DNA of 64,000 bases, from assembly GCA_964552235.1 (NCBI GenBank), contig CAZKGO010000015.1:1-64000 (forward strand), written 5' to 3'. Below the pieces are notes generated by a model. It ran no database searches and was not told the origin of the DNA. It was given only the letters and a program-made list of their open reading frames with translations. The translations under genes and the position numbers were made by a program. Numbering within the stretch: the first letter of the stretch is position 1; each line of letters begins with the position of its first letter. This DNA is from CAVTHK01 sp964552235. GTDB lineage: Bacteria > Spirochaetota > Spirochaetia > SZUA-6 > CAVTHK01. Of the stretch, positions 53,174 through 60,939 are shown in pieces.

Positions 53174-55423
53174 TCAGTCTTCCTGGTAGACCCGCATCTG
53201 GTAGAGGCGGGCCGACGGGTCTCCGTTGCTGCGCAGTATTTCCAGGCGGATCCTGCGCGAGGTCACCGCGTCGAAACGGTGGACGCGGCGGCGCTGGTAG
53301 TTGCCTTCGACGGCGGCCACCCGGTTCCAGCCGCCCTTGGGACCTTCGACATAGACGGCGTAGTCGCTCGCGCACTCAGGGGTGCGGTAGAGCCCCGGCG
53401 TCGACATGTGCGGCAGGTCGAGGTTGGTGTCGAAGACCAGGTGGACCGTGTTGAATCGGACCGTCTTGCCCAAGTCGTACTCGACGCTCTGCGGAAAGCC
53501 GAGGTTGGGATCGGAGACCCAGATGTTGGTCCACTGCTCGGGACGGGCGATGCCGCTGAGCAGGTTCTCGGCGCCGTAAGGCGTGGACTCGGGCGTGATT
53601 CGCATCGTGTAGCAGCCCTTCTGCGCCGCCCAGTTCTTCAGGATGCGCGAGGCGCACACCGTGCCTGTCGGGCTGTACGCGCTGTAGCGCCAGAAGACTT
53701 CCTTGTCGGACCTGAGTCCGATCCAGTACAGCTTGCGCGGCTCGACCTTGAGATCCAGATCGAACTTGAGCCACGAGAGGCTGCCGGGGGCGATCTCCGC
53801 CGTCGCTGTGGCGAGGCTCTTGGTGCTGCTGAAGTCCCAGATCGCGCCGGCCCTGTACAGGTTCAGCACCACCTTGGCGGGCTTCGACGCGTGCGACTCG
53901 ACAAGGGCCTCGATCCGGTCGATGCGATCGGCCGTGACCGGGAACATCTGGGCCCGCTCGTTGTCCAGGTTCGACCTCGGGTAGGTCTTCTGGCGCGCGT
54001 GCTCGTACTCGCAGCCAATGGTCCCTTCGGGGAAGCGCAGCGTGGCGCTGCTGGTAGCGCTCACCGTCGCCGTGCGCGCCAGGTCGTCGGGATCCTGGTT
54101 GGACACCCGGGGGATGTAGCAGTCCTGCTTGAGGATCAGCTGCTGCAGCTCCTTGATCCGCCCGGGGTAGAGCTCCCTGGGCAGAACCCGGTGCTTCGTG
54201 CACAGGTGAGCGGCCGTGCCGACCGCCTGCCCGATGACCGCGCAGGTCGCCATCAGGCGCGTCGTGCCCAGCGCCACCTGCGTGGCGCTGATGTCCCTGC
54301 CGGCCATCATCAGGTTGACCACGTCCTTCGAATACAGGCAGCGATAGGGAATCGCGTAGATGGTCATCTGGCGCCGGTCGGTCTCCTCCAGGTTGCCGTC
54401 AAAGGTGGCCTCGGGCGGCTTTTCCCTGTTGAGGATGCCTCCCATCGTGTGCACGTCGATGAACCAACCGCCGTAGGCGACGGCGTCGTCAAAGGCCACG
54501 CTCTGCTTGACGTCGGACTCGCGCAGGACGTAGTCGCCCATCACGCGCCGCGACTCTCGCTTGCCGGGCACCGCGCCTATGAAATCAATGAACAGGTTGG
54601 CGGCGCCGTGGTCGTCGCGGTTCTTGATGTGGTCCCACACTCCCAGCAGCTGCCGCAGCAGCTCGTGCCTGATCTTCTCGTTGTCGCTGATCGTGTTGTA
54701 AGGCGGGTTGCCCACCTCGATCCACCAGTAACCCGAGGTGACGTCGGCGTGCGTGCGGTGCAGGAGGTCGTCGTCGGTCTCGAACACCGCGGCCCACGGG
54801 GGCGGAACGAATGGAACCGGCCGCCCGGCATCGGATGCGTGGAACGCGAGCGTGCTGCCCATCGTGTAATCGTCGGGCGTGTCGGGCGCCAGGGTCTCGT
54901 TGAACTCGGCCTTGCCCTCGCGGCCCATCCGCGTCGTCGCGCCGGCCTTGAAGGCGACGGTGGCATCCCCCGACGCGTCGACGAACAGGGCACCGCGCAC
55001 CCTGAGCTCCTGCTCCGAGCCGAGCTGCGTGCAGACGATCTCGCGGATGCGAGGCTGTCCGCCCGACGCCATCACGACGTCCCGGGCCATGGTGTTCAGG
55101 AACAGGTCGATGCGGGGCTCGGCGACCACGGCGTTGTAGATCACCAGGTCCCAGATCGAAGTGGCCTCGCCCATCCAGACCCGCCTGGCATTCAGGGTGC
55201 GGTCCTCGAGGTGCAGCTCCTCCAGGATGCCGGTCTCCCTCGACCAGGGGTTGAAGTTGCAGGCCCCTCCTATCGGCACACGGATCTCGCTGCTGGAGTT
55301 GCCTCCGAGCACCGGGCGGTCCTGCACCAGGGCGACGCTGCACCCCAGCCGCGCCGCCGAGATCGCGGCGCACACGCCCGACAGGCCGCCGCCGACGACG
55401 ACCAGATCGTACTCGTCCTTCAC
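53174..55423 (-). CDS. FAD-dependent oxidoreductase fused to a discoidin-like domain (second six-gene locus)
   Basis: 749 residues. About 1-440 is an FAD_oxidored domain (LVVVGGGLSGVCAAISAARLG, LGGNSSSEIRVPIGG, FVDASGDATVAFKAGA, SRRVMGDYVLRESDV, IPYRCLYSKDVVNLMMAGRDIS). After a linker, about 600-749 resembles an F5/8 type C (discoidin) sandwich: WVSDPNLGFPQSVEYDLGK, FNTVHLVFDTNLD, and YAVYVEGPKGGWNRVAAVEGN then RIRLEILRSNGD. Discoidin domains usually bind glycans, yet no export signal is present. The GTG at 55423 is preferred, with GGAAGGG upstream. It has its own TATAAT promoter and diverges from a second flavoprotein gene at 55535. Confidence 0.82.
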   Translation of the reverse strand: MKDEYDLVVVGGGLSGVCAAISAARLGCSVALVQDRPVLGGNSSSEIRVPIGGACNFNPWSRETGILEELHLEDRTLNARRVWMGEATSIWDLVIYNAVVAEPRIDLFLNTMARDVVMASGGQPRIREIVCTQLGSEQELRVRGALFVDASGDATVAFKAGATTRMGREGKAEFNETLAPDTPDDYTMGSTLAFHASDAGRPVPFVPPPWAAVFETDDDLLHRTHADVTSGYWWIEVGNPPYNTISDNEKIRHELLRQLLGVWDHIKNRDDHGAANLFIDFIGAVPGKRESRRVMGDYVLRESDVKQSVAFDDAVAYGGWFIDVHTMGGILNREKPPEATFDGNLEETDRRQMTIYAIPYRCLYSKDVVNLMMAGRDISATQVALGTTRLMATCAVIGQAVGTAAHLCTKHRVLPRELYPGRIKELQQLILKQDCYIPRVSNQDPDDLARTATVSATSSATLRFPEGTIGCEYEHARQKTYPRSNLDNERAQMFPVTADRIDRIEALVESHASKPAKVVLNLYRAGAIWDFSSTKSLATATAEIAPGSLSWLKFDLDLKVEPRKLYWIGLRSDKEVFWRYSAYSPTGTVCASRILKNWAAQKGCYTMRITPESTPYGAENLLSGIARPEQWTNIWVSDPNLGFPQSVEYDLGKTVRFNTVHLVFDTNLDLPHMSTPGLYRTPECASDYAVYVEGPKGGWNRVAAVEGNYQRRRVHRFDAVTSRRIRLEILRSNGDPSARLYQMRVYQED

Positions 55424-55482
55424 ATGCTTTCCCTTCCGGAGCGGTCTTGCTGGACGCCGCCCTACCATCGCGACTGCGGCGG

Positions 55483-55511
55483 ATTATAGGCGAAATCGCT
55501 TGACGCGCCAA
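55483..55511 (-). promoter_or_regulatory. Promoter of the discoidin-fused flavoprotein gene
   Basis: Minus strand TTGGCG (55511-55506), 17-base spacer, TATAAT (55488-55483). Its -35 box abuts that of the divergent promoter at 55500-55528. Confidence 0.65.
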
Positions 55512-55528
55512 CGCAGTTCGCGAAAAAT
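55500..55528 (+). promoter_or_regulatory. Promoter of the flavoprotein gene at 55535, leaderless spacing
   Basis: TTGACG (55500-55505), 17-base spacer, AAAAAT (55523-55528). The -10 box ends 6 bases before the ATG at 55535 and no Shine-Dalgarno sequence is present. The -35 box is back to back with that of the opposing gene. Confidence 0.5.
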
Positions 55529-55534
55529 GCGGCC

Positions 55535-56917
55535 ATGCCCAGACCACAAACCGAGACCCTCAACAGGCAGGTGCCGGTCGTCGCGGAGACCGAGGTCCTC
55601 GTAGTCGGTGGAGGGCCCGCGGGCATAGCGGCTGCGCTCGCCGCTGCGCGCACCGGCGCCCGCACGATGCTGGTGGAGCGCTACGGCTACCTCGGCGGCA
55701 TGGCCACGGCCGGGCTCGTCCAGCCGATCATGACCACGTTCGACCGCGAGGGCGACGTGCAGATCATCAAGGGGATCTTCGACGACTTCGTCGCCGAGAT
55801 GGAAGGCATAGGAGGGGCGATCCACCCGAGCAAGGTGCACGCGCCCACGCCCTACGCTTCCTACTGGCCCTACGGTCACGATCACGTAACGCCCTTCGAT
55901 CCCGAAGCGTTCAAGATCGCCGCCTATCGCATGATGCGCGCGGCCGGCGTGAGCCTCAAGCTCCACACAGTGTTCGTCGAGCCGCTGATGGACGGCTCCA
56001 AGGTGCGAGGCGCGGTGCTGTTCAGCAAGTCGGGCTTCCAGGCGGTGCGGTCCCTTGTCACGATCGACTGCACGGGCGACGCCGACGTGGCCCGGGGCGC
56101 CGGCTGCCAGATGCAGAAGGGCAGAAAGGCCGACGGGCTCACGCAGCCGGTCAGCCTGTTCTTCAGAGTGAGGGATGTGGATGAGAAGGCCGTCGATGCG
56201 TACGTCGCCTCCCACCCCTACCCCGAGCACCCCGTGGGCTGGGGCGCCATAGTCCAGCCTGCGAGGGAGCGGGGCGAGTTCCCGGCGGACAAGCCGAACC
56301 TGTTCCTGGTCAAGACGCTCACCCCGGGGGTCTGGGCGGTAAACGGCTCCAGGCTCCACGGGATCGACTCGACGAACGCCGACGACATGACTCGGGCCGA
56401 GGAGGTCCTGCACGAGCAGGTCCTGGCCCTCGTCCGCTTCTTCCGCAAGCACATCCCCGGATTCGAGAAGGCGGAGCTGCTGGACACGGCCAACACCGTG
56501 GGGGTGCGCGAGAGCTACCGTGTCGTGGGCGAATACGTGGTCACGCTCGAGGACATCAACGAGGGGCGGGCATACGAGGACGCCGTGGCCCTGGGCTCCT
56601 TCTGGATCGACATCCACGGCATCACCGGCCACGACGACGTCTTTACGGCCCCCGGAAAGAAGTGGTACCAGGTCCCCTACCGCAGCCTGGTGCCCGTCCG
56701 CGTCGACAACCTGCTCGTCGCCGGCCGGTGCCTCTCGGCCACTCACGAAGCAGCGGGATCCCTTCGCGTGATGGGGCCCTGCTTCGCCACGGGCCACGCG
56801 GCCGGCACCGCGGCTGCGCTCGCGGTGCAGGGGCGCGTGGCGCCCCGCAAGGTGGACCCGAAGCTGCTGCGCGAGAAGCTTTTGGCCCAGAACGCCCGCC
56901 TGGACCCGCCGCCGTGA
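55535..56917 (+). CDS. FAD-dependent oxidoreductase, FAD_oxidored family
   Basis: 460-residue cytosolic flavoprotein. Its motifs are VLVVGGGPAGIAAALAAARTG, YGYLGGMATAGLVQPIMTTFDREGD (close to the protein at 32390), TIDCTGDADVARGAG, GVRESYRVVGEYVVTLEDI, VPYRSLVPVRVDNLLVAGRCLS and VMGPCFATGHAAGTAAALA. It lies divergent from the discoidin-fused flavoprotein. The DUF2264 gene follows after 163 bases. No ribosome-binding site is seen; leaderless initiation is inferred from the promoter position. Confidence 0.88.
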   Translation: MPRPQTETLNRQVPVVAETEVLVVGGGPAGIAAALAAARTGARTMLVERYGYLGGMATAGLVQPIMTTFDREGDVQIIKGIFDDFVAEMEGIGGAIHPSKVHAPTPYASYWPYGHDHVTPFDPEAFKIAAYRMMRAAGVSLKLHTVFVEPLMDGSKVRGAVLFSKSGFQAVRSLVTIDCTGDADVARGAGCQMQKGRKADGLTQPVSLFFRVRDVDEKAVDAYVASHPYPEHPVGWGAIVQPARERGEFPADKPNLFLVKTLTPGVWAVNGSRLHGIDSTNADDMTRAEEVLHEQVLALVRFFRKHIPGFEKAELLDTANTVGVRESYRVVGEYVVTLEDINEGRAYEDAVALGSFWIDIHGITGHDDVFTAPGKKWYQVPYRSLVPVRVDNLLVAGRCLSATHEAAGSLRVMGPCFATGHAAGTAAALAVQGRVAPRKVDPKLLREKLLAQNARLDPPP

Positions 56918-57080
56918 AGCGTCCCGCGCACCGGCGGGAAGCCGCGGCAGCCCTCGCGTGCGACCTGCCGCGCCGGCGCTGCTTGGGCTCGCCCGCGCCG
57001 CGCGGCGGCGCGATACCGATGCTGTTCCACCGCGCATGCCGTCGCCGTCGGCAGACCGTCTGTGACAAGGCGGAACCTTG

Positions 57081-59024
57081 ATGCGATTCGAGCTGCAGGA
57101 CCCTGACTTCGCCGGCAGCCCTGTGACCGGCATGGCGAGGCGACACTGGAGCGACGCGGCTGTGATGCTGCTGCGCGGAAACTTCCGCCACTTCCAGGGT
57201 ATGGACCGGCCGCTGGGCTTCCCCACACCGGGTGGCCTCCGTCAGCCCGATCCGTCGGCGGGAGCGCCGGTCGGCATGTACTGGGAAGGCTTCAGCCGCA
57301 CCCTCCTGCTCTCCGCCCCTCTGCTGAACGCAGAGCCCAACCTCACGATCGATGGCGTCCGGGTCTATGACTACTTCCTCAGGCAGCTGGCCCTGCACAC
57401 CAGCCCCGCGTCTGCGCTGTTCATTGGTTTGCCGCAAGGTTCTCGGGTGCCTTCGCAGATCGTGGGCTGGGCCGCCGTCTGCATGGCCCTGCTGCTCAAC
57501 GGCGACGTCCTGTGGCGCGATCTCGATCGGCAGCAGCGCCGGGAGGCGACCGCCAACCTCGCCGCCTGCGCTCATGCCAGGACCAAGACCCACAACTGGC
57601 GATACTTCAATCTCCTCGGACAGGTGTTTCTCGCGCGCCACGGCGAAGCCTTTGACCGCGACAGCCACCGCGATCATATGCTGAGCCTGCTGTCCTGGTA
57701 CGCCGGCGACGGCTGGTACCGCGACGGCGCCGAGTTCGACCTCTACAACGCCTGGGCCTTTCACCTGTACGCCCTGATCTGGCGCAGGTTCTACGGCGAG
57801 GAGCGTTGGCCCGAGGCAGCCCGCGTCCTCAGGGGTCACCTGCGCGAGTTCCTGGCGACCTACATTCGTTTCTTCGACCGGTCCGGCCGATCTCTGCTGT
57901 GGGGGCGCAGCTCGGTGTACCGGTTCGCGGCCTCGGCGGTACTCGCCCTTAGCTTCCTGCTTCCGGACGCCCCTGTCGAGCCAGGCTTCGCCCGCCGCAT
58001 CGCTTCGGGCAACCTGCTGCAGTTCGTGACCCGGGAAGATGTCTTCCACCAGGATGTGCCCACGCTGGGCTTCTATCGCACCTTTCCTCCGGTGCTGCAC
58101 GAGTACGGCGGCCCTCCGTCTCCGGGCTGGATGCACAAGATCTTCGCCGCCCTGAGCCTGCCCGAAGACAGCGCGTTCTGGAAAGCCAGGGAAGACGAAG
58201 GCTTCTGGCCCGCACTCGGCCTGCAGGCGGCGGTCGTCTCTCTGGCCGGACCCGGCCTGCTCGTGGCCAACTACGGGGCCACCGGCGTTACCGAGCTCGC
58301 GCCGGGCAAGAGCAGCTTCTTCAGGAGGCCCGACTACACCAGGCTGGCCTACAGCAGCGCATTCCCCTGGGAGGACGAGGACCCCGCCGGAGTCTCGGCT
58401 GGAACCTATGCGGTTCGCGATCTCGGCGGCGAGATCCAGGGCGTCCTGCTTCCCGACCGCATCGCTTGGGCCGGGCAGCGGGATGGCGTGCTCTACAGGC
58501 AGGTGGTGCTGGGCCGCGGGCACTTCACGCTGCAGGCTGTGATCGACCTGGCCGAGGTCCGGGCAACGTGGGGCGTCGTGCGCGTCGATCGCATCCGCAT
58601 CCCCTTTGCCTACGAGCTGACTCTCGGCCACTACGGGCTGCCGGGAGGCGGATCACAGCGGATCGAACCCATGACCTCTGTAGTGAGCGGCGATACAGGG
58701 ACTCTGGCGGCTGTCGGTATTCTGGGGTGGGACCAGGCGGGGGTGTGGACTCACCAGGGGTTCAACCCCGTGGCGGACACCTCGTCGGTGCCCTACCTGA
58801 GGCGCCTGCGCCCCCGCGACCACAGGGAAGGCACCGCGATTGTCGTCTCCGCTCTCCTGCACGCCGGGCCCGGAACCGAGATGCCTTTGCAGCCGGTGCG
58901 GAACGTCGAGGTTCAGGAGATCTCGCCGCTTACCGGGTCGCCGCTAGCCGTGCGGCTGGACCTGACGGACGGACGCCGCATCGTGGTCGACTACGGCAGC
59001 ATCGAAGGCGAGCTGCGCTGCTGA
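57081..59024 (+). CDS. DUF2264-family protein, probable glycoside hydrolase
   Basis: 647 residues. The N-terminal about 370 residues fit the (alpha/alpha)-barrel DUF2264 domain: GAPVGMYWEGFSRTLLLSAPLL, KTHNWRYFNLLGQVFLARHG, WYRDGAEFDLYNAWAFHLYALIW, FDRSGRSLLWGRSSVYRFAAS. A beta-rich C-terminal domain follows. From memory, some members of this family are classed as glycoside hydrolases acting on uronic-acid-containing glycans, but I cannot verify that here. No signal peptide, so it would act on imported oligosaccharide. ATG 57081 is chosen; a TTG three bases earlier is an alternative. The 160-base region before it shows nothing else. Confidence 0.78.
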   Translation: MRFELQDPDFAGSPVTGMARRHWSDAAVMLLRGNFRHFQGMDRPLGFPTPGGLRQPDPSAGAPVGMYWEGFSRTLLLSAPLLNAEPNLTIDGVRVYDYFLRQLALHTSPASALFIGLPQGSRVPSQIVGWAAVCMALLLNGDVLWRDLDRQQRREATANLAACAHARTKTHNWRYFNLLGQVFLARHGEAFDRDSHRDHMLSLLSWYAGDGWYRDGAEFDLYNAWAFHLYALIWRRFYGEERWPEAARVLRGHLREFLATYIRFFDRSGRSLLWGRSSVYRFAASAVLALSFLLPDAPVEPGFARRIASGNLLQFVTREDVFHQDVPTLGFYRTFPPVLHEYGGPPSPGWMHKIFAALSLPEDSAFWKAREDEGFWPALGLQAAVVSLAGPGLLVANYGATGVTELAPGKSSFFRRPDYTRLAYSSAFPWEDEDPAGVSAGTYAVRDLGGEIQGVLLPDRIAWAGQRDGVLYRQVVLGRGHFTLQAVIDLAEVRATWGVVRVDRIRIPFAYELTLGHYGLPGGGSQRIEPMTSVVSGDTGTLAAVGILGWDQAGVWTHQGFNPVADTSSVPYLRRLRPRDHREGTAIVVSALLHAGPGTEMPLQPVRNVEVQEISPLTGSPLAVRLDLTDGRRIVVDYGSIEGELRC

Positions 59025-59074
59025 GGCGCCGTCGCCGGGCGGCCTGCACACGACCGCCGCGCAGATTGCAGGGC

Positions 59075-60082
59075 TCAGGTCATGCGGTCGTAGAGCGCGG
59101 GCGTGATGACCCACTCCAGCGGCTGGCCGAGCGCGAAGCGCTTGAGGTTCTCGACGGCGTAACGCCGCGGAAGGTCCAGCTCCTCCGGCTCTCGGTCGCC
59201 GGTCTGCCCGGAGCTGGCGACCTGGTGGGCGGTGAGGATCAGGTTGTCCCAGCGCCGTGCCGGGTGACCTTCGGGAAGCGAGTCGGGCTCCAGCACATCG
59301 AGTCCCGCGCGCAGCCGGCCCGATGCGAGCTCCGCGAAGAGCGCTTCCTGGTCGACGATTCCTCCTCGCGCGGTGTTGATCAGGATCCCGTTGTCCGGGA
59401 GCATCGCCAGGAGCCGCGCCGTGACCGTCCCCCGCGTCTCCGCGGTGAGGCCCGCGTGGATCACCACGACCTGGCTCGCTGCGAACATCTCCTCCAGACT
59501 CGCGGCCCGCAGGACGTCGGCCGGCAGCTCGGCGACGTAAGGGTCGAAGACCCGCACGGTGCAGCCGAAGGGCCGCAGCAGATCCAGGAACCGGCAGCCG
59601 ATCAGGCCGCAGCCGTAGAGACCCACGTGCATTCCGAACAGCGATCCGCCGTGGGAACGCAGATCCATCTGCCAGCCACCGCGCTCGATGAGACAGGTCT
59701 GGTGACGGAGGTCCTTGAGGACGGCCAGCAGGAGCGTGAGCGCCCCCTCTGCTACGCCGGCGGCAGGCGCATCGCCCCAGTTGGTGACGACCAGACCGCG
59801 CTGCAGGAACTCGCGGTCGACGAGGTGGCGAATGCTTCCAATCACGGCGCAGAGGTAGCGCAGCTGCCCGAAGTCCTCGAGAAGCTCGCGCGGGAGGGGG
59901 GATGACATGCGAGCCGCGAGGTACACCTGGTGGGCGCGCATCAGCGCCAGCCGCTCCTCCAGCGGAAGCGGCTCCTGAGCCGCGACCTCGGTGAGATGGC
60001 AGACCCGCGACAGCGCAGAACGGAAGACCTGCGGCAGATCCCGGCCTGTTGTGCCCCTTTCGCTGAGGTAAAGCGCCTTCAC
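59075..60082 (-). CDS. D-isomer specific 2-hydroxyacid dehydrogenase
   Basis: 335-residue NAD(P)-dependent dehydrogenase. The Rossmann motif is GLYGCGLIGCRFL (about residues 154-160). The catalytic Arg is in NTARGGIVD, the Glu in DVLEPDSLP and the His in TAHQVAS. The last motif replaces the usual PHI/PHV with AHQ but keeps the His. It would interconvert a 2-oxo and a D-2-hydroxy acid of unknown identity. The GTG start at 60082 overlaps the stop of the TIM-barrel gene (GTGA). It is the second such enzyme in the window. Confidence 0.88.
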   Translation of the reverse strand: MKALYLSERGTTGRDLPQVFRSALSRVCHLTEVAAQEPLPLEERLALMRAHQVYLAARMSSPLPRELLEDFGQLRYLCAVIGSIRHLVDREFLQRGLVVTNWGDAPAAGVAEGALTLLLAVLKDLRHQTCLIERGGWQMDLRSHGGSLFGMHVGLYGCGLIGCRFLDLLRPFGCTVRVFDPYVAELPADVLRAASLEEMFAASQVVVIHAGLTAETRGTVTARLLAMLPDNGILINTARGGIVDQEALFAELASGRLRAGLDVLEPDSLPEGHPARRWDNLILTAHQVASSGQTGDREPEELDLPRRYAVENLKRFALGQPLEWVITPALYDRMT

Positions 60083-60846
60083 AACGAGGCCCTCAGAAAA
60101 CGAAGGTCGCGAGCGGCGGCTTCGTAGAGGGCGGCGGGGTGCTCGCCCGGCTTCCCGACCCCCTCGGCGAACTCAATGGTAAAGGTGCCTCGAAAGCCCA
60201 GGCGCCTGAGCAGATCCAACCTGCCCCGAGCGCGCGGGGCGTCCCGCTCCAGCGCCTCCTTCCGCGCGCTCACGTGTACGTGGCTCACGCGCTCCCCGAA
60301 GCACTCGAACCAGCCGGCCAGCTCGCCCTCGCCCACCGTGAAGCCGTGCACGATGACATGCACTCGCTCGTCGGCGACCCGGCCGAGGATTTCGCGGGCG
60401 GCGTCGGCCCGCTCGAGCACGGTCCTCGCGTGGCACTCGCACAGCGCCCTGAAATCACCGGGGAGGCGGTTGAGCCAGCCGCGAAGGCACGATACGTACT
60501 CGTCGATTCGCGCGGCGTCGGCGCCGAAGTTGAACTTGACCGCCCGGCAGCCCAGGCGGCCGATCATTGCTGCAGCCTGCTCGCGCTCGGCTGCCGCCTT
60601 CGCCTCGAACCCCGCGTAGGTGTTGTACACGACCACGGGAGGCCTCATACGCTCGAGGCGGTCGACCTCGTCCCGAGGCGCCAGGAGCGCATGGTTCTCC
60701 CACAGCTCCACGCCGTCGAAACCGTCGGCCGCGGCCCGCTCAGCCCACTCGGAGACGAGCACGGAAGGTCTCTTGTCCTCGGTCCAGCGGTTTGGCTCCA
60801 GGCAGATGCTGCCCAGGTAGATGCTGTGTTTCGCCACCGATGCCAC
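60079..60846 (-). CDS. Sugar phosphate isomerase/epimerase-like TIM barrel
   Basis: 255 residues of the xylose-isomerase-like TIM-barrel superfamily (AP endonuclease 2 family). Visible cues are DGFDGVELWENHALL, the strand CRAVKFNFG, LCECHARTVLE (metal Glu/His), HVIVHGFTVGEGELAGWFECFGERVSHVHVSARK and GTFTIEFAEG. It probably isomerises or epimerises a keto-sugar. The GTG at 60846 is chosen because a promoter (60854-60881) ends seven bases before it; a nearby GTG (60837) and ATG (60876) are less well supported. It is co-translated with the dehydrogenase. Confidence 0.75.
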   Translation of the reverse strand: MASVAKHSIYLGSICLEPNRWTEDKRPSVLVSEWAERAAADGFDGVELWENHALLAPRDEVDRLERMRPPVVVYNTYAGFEAKAAAEREQAAAMIGRLGCRAVKFNFGADAARIDEYVSCLRGWLNRLPGDFRALCECHARTVLERADAAREILGRVADERVHVIVHGFTVGEGELAGWFECFGERVSHVHVSARKEALERDAPRARGRLDLLRRLGFRGTFTIEFAEGVGKPGEHPAALYEAAARDLRFLRASL

Positions 60847-60853
60847 GCGCAAG

Positions 60854-60881
60854 AGTGTACACGGCAGCGGCGGCATGGCAA
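60854..60881 (-). promoter_or_regulatory. Promoter of the TIM-barrel/dehydrogenase operon, leaderless spacing
   Basis: Minus strand TTGCCA (60881-60876), 16-base spacer, TACACT (60859-60854). The -10 box ends seven bases before the GTG at 60846, fixing that start. Confidence 0.5.
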
Positions 60882-60904
60882 GGGCCGCCGCGGCACGGTG
60901 CTCG

Positions 60905-60933
60905 TTTCGAGCCGTGCCCTCCTGCGCTATAAT
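60905..60933 (+). promoter_or_regulatory. Promoter of the sensor kinase gene, leaderless spacing
   Basis: TTTCGA (60905-60910, weak), 17-base spacer, TATAAT (60928-60933). The -10 box ends six bases before the GTG at 60940. It is divergent from the TIM-barrel promoter. Confidence 0.5.
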
Positions 60934-60939
60934 GCGGGG

